DNA of 64,000 nucleotides from Sulfurovum sp. FS08-3. Its GTDB lineage: Bacteria > Campylobacterota > Campylobacteria > Campylobacterales > Sulfurovaceae. This document shows, piece after piece, positions 63,007-64,000 of this stretch; within the stretch, counting starts at the first letter, position 1, and each line of letters opens with the position of its first letter. The position numbers and the translations under genes were made by a program. The notes under the pieces are model-generated. The model had not been told where the DNA came from. It saw only the letters and a list, made by a program, of their open reading frames with translations, and ran no database searches. The stretch is taken from contig JQIS01000001.1 of the NCBI GenBank assembly GCA_000830175.1, positions 363,959-427,958 on the forward strand. Reading direction: 5' to 3'.

Positions 63007-63429
63007 TCAATCGTCGGTAGGTGCATTCATGTTTTTGGTTTCGGTATGGCTTGATGTTTTTTTGGCAAGGTAGCGAATCAAAAACAAAAAGAGCAACACC
63101 CCACTAAACATCAATACGTTGAAATTGACCGTATCGGTAAAAAAAGCGTGTACGTTATCGGCTTCAATTTGATTGATTTTGACTACGTTTACGATAAACT
63201 CTCGAAGTACCAAAACGATAAAAGCATCGATAAGCAGATAGATTTTGACCCTTTGTTCACGCACGAACGAGGTGACAGCCCGTGTAATCTCCAAAAAGAT
63301 AATAAAATAGAGCATATGGATAATAAACTCTACAATCGTATGCGTAAGGGTAGCGACAGTAAAGAGAATAACCGCAATCCACATCTCAAGCGAAAAGTGA
63401 TTTTTTAATAAGTTGATACTACGTTGCAT
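63007..63429 (-). CDS. PsiE-like membrane protein
   Basis: 140 residues from the second ATG, which has GGAG at proper spacing; the ATG at 63435 is too close to it. Four membrane helices, with the family-typical L-R-E-F-I-V-N and an acidic/His C-terminal tail. PsiE is phosphate-starvation-inducible in E. coli; function unknown. Its stop codon directly adjoins the stop of the permease on the other strand, with no base between. Confidence 0.75.
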   Translation of the reverse strand: MQRSINLLKNHFSLEMWIAVILFTVATLTHTIVEFIIHMLYFIIFLEITRAVTSFVREQRVKIYLLIDAFIVLVLREFIVNVVKINQIEADNVHAFFTDTVNFNVLMFSGVLLFLFLIRYLAKKTSSHTETKNMNAPTDD

Positions 63430-63623
63430 ATACATTTCTCCTATAAAGATTCTAAAATTTTGGCGAATTTTAACATAGAAAGCTGTTTATTGCAACACTA
63501 TATAAAAGTAAATTGTAATAATCTAAAGTAATATTTTGGATAAGCGTTATCCAAAAATTTGGATAACTTTGGGAGGAGTTGTTAATTTTGTTCTATAGTT
63601 TATTGAATTATTTTAAAAAGGAG

Positions 63624-63700
63624 TGGCGCGGTGGACGGGGCTCGAACCCGCGACCCCCTGCGTGACAGGCAGGTAATCTAACCAACTGATCTACCACCGC
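63624..63700 (-). tRNA. tRNA-Asp (GTC)
   Basis: 77 bases including encoded CCA. Acceptor GCGGTGG/CCACCGC, anticodon loop with GTC, T arm GCGGGTTCGAGCCCCGT. Confidence 0.95.
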
Positions 63701-63728
63701 ACCTAAAAAGAAGCTAAATTAATAGCCA

Positions 63729-63804
63729 TGGTGGTCGCTACAAGACTCGAACTTGTGACATCTACCTTGTAAGGGTAGCGCTCTACCAACTGAGCTAAGC
63801 GACC
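63729..63804 (-). tRNA. tRNA-Val (TAC)
   Basis: 76 bases with encoded CCA. Acceptor GGTCGCT/AGCGACC, anticodon stem CTACC/GGTAG around CTTACAA, anticodon TAC. Confidence 0.95.
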
Positions 63805-63810
63805 TAAATT

Positions 63811-63885
63811 TGGCGACCCCTAGAGGATTTGAACCTCTGTTCCTATGATGAAAACATAGTATCCTTGGCCACTAGATGAAAGGGT
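63811..63885 (-). tRNA. tRNA-Glu (TTC)
   Basis: 75 bases with encoded CCA. Acceptor GACCCTT/AGGGGTC, anticodon loop with TTC inside TATG...CATA, T arm AGAGGTTCAAATCCTCT. Confidence 0.94.
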
Positions 63886-63915
63886 CTTTGATAAACCCAA
63901 ACAAATCCATTGTAG

Positions 63916-63991
63916 TGGTGACTCATCTAGGATTCGAACCTAGGGCCCATTCATTAAAAGTGAATTGCTCTACCAACTGAGCTAATGAGTC
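63916..63991 (-). tRNA. tRNA-Lys (TTT)
   Basis: 76 bases with encoded CCA. Acceptor GACTCAT/ATGAGTC, anticodon stem ATTCA/TGAAT around CTTTTAA, anticodon TTT. It is the first of the four in transcription order; the promoter lies beyond the window. Confidence 0.95.
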
Positions 63992-64000
63992 GTATAAAAA

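Overview
The window looks like a chromosome segment of a member of the Campylobacterota (Epsilonproteobacteria), probably a Sulfurovum- or Sulfurimonas-like sulfur-oxidising lineage. The evidence is the low-to-moderate GC content, the Campylobacterota-type gene neighbours (TlpA-like lipoprotein next to ftsY, a PDC-sensor membrane protein, a futalosine-pathway mqnC, a NosL/ABC-permease cluster), the densely overlapping genes and the short recG. The genus is inference; no rRNA gene lies in the window.

Layout. 1-4.5 kb: end of rnc, aroC and a SWIM/SNF2 helicase gene. 4.5-9.8 kb: a type III restriction-modification pair (mod, res) whose last gene overlaps galU. 9.85-12.4 kb: an orphan protein-kinase-like gene with a zinc ribbon and a PDC-sensor membrane protein. 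12.4-17.1 kb: a two-gene potassium channel operon, a prepilin-like gene, and a decayed two-component system (histidine kinase with a collapsed sensor, truncated receiver). 17.1-25.1 kb is an accessory zone. It holds an orphan antitoxin with a broken ParE-like toxin, a Ter-type phosphoribosyltransferase, a VapBC-like pair lying between an intact alpha-carbonic anhydrase and a 99-bp copy of that gene's tail, gapA, nadD, a BrnA antitoxin with a decapitated BrnT, a possible BECR nuclease and several low-GC unknown genes, all peppered with palindromic repeats. 25.4-30.7 kb: htpG, dnaK, grpE, ruvA (all minus strand). 31-32.7 kb: TlpA-like lipoprotein and ftsY. 33-39.8 kb: a cell-surface island (Ig-repeat/DUF1566 lipoprotein, DUF1566 protein, secreted protein, beta-barrel, EF-hand lipoprotein). 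39.9-44.8 kb: bcp, mqnC, an inactive-looking M16 protein, recG. 45-54.1 kb: a 2325-residue MshQ-like adhesin followed by three coupled pseudopilin genes. 54.2-61.5 kb: hpf, bamD, lon, a thioredoxin-like protein, rpmB, argJ, NosL. 61.5-63.4 kb: small membrane protein, FtsX-like permease, PsiE-like protein. 63.6-64 kb: four tRNA genes (Lys, Glu, Val, Asp in transcription order).

Functionally, most of the window is housekeeping: chorismate, arginine and menaquinone biosynthesis, NAD, chaperones, proteolysis, recombination, outer-membrane assembly. Two surface/adhesion loci and a restriction system are set into it. The most distinctive theme is remodelling by duplication and decay. A degenerate copy of a prepilin promoter plus 5' end precedes the potassium-channel operon, a carbonic-anhydrase tail copy flanks a toxin-antitoxin pair, two toxin genes are dead while their antitoxins persist, and at least three families of nested palindromic elements sit at the break points.
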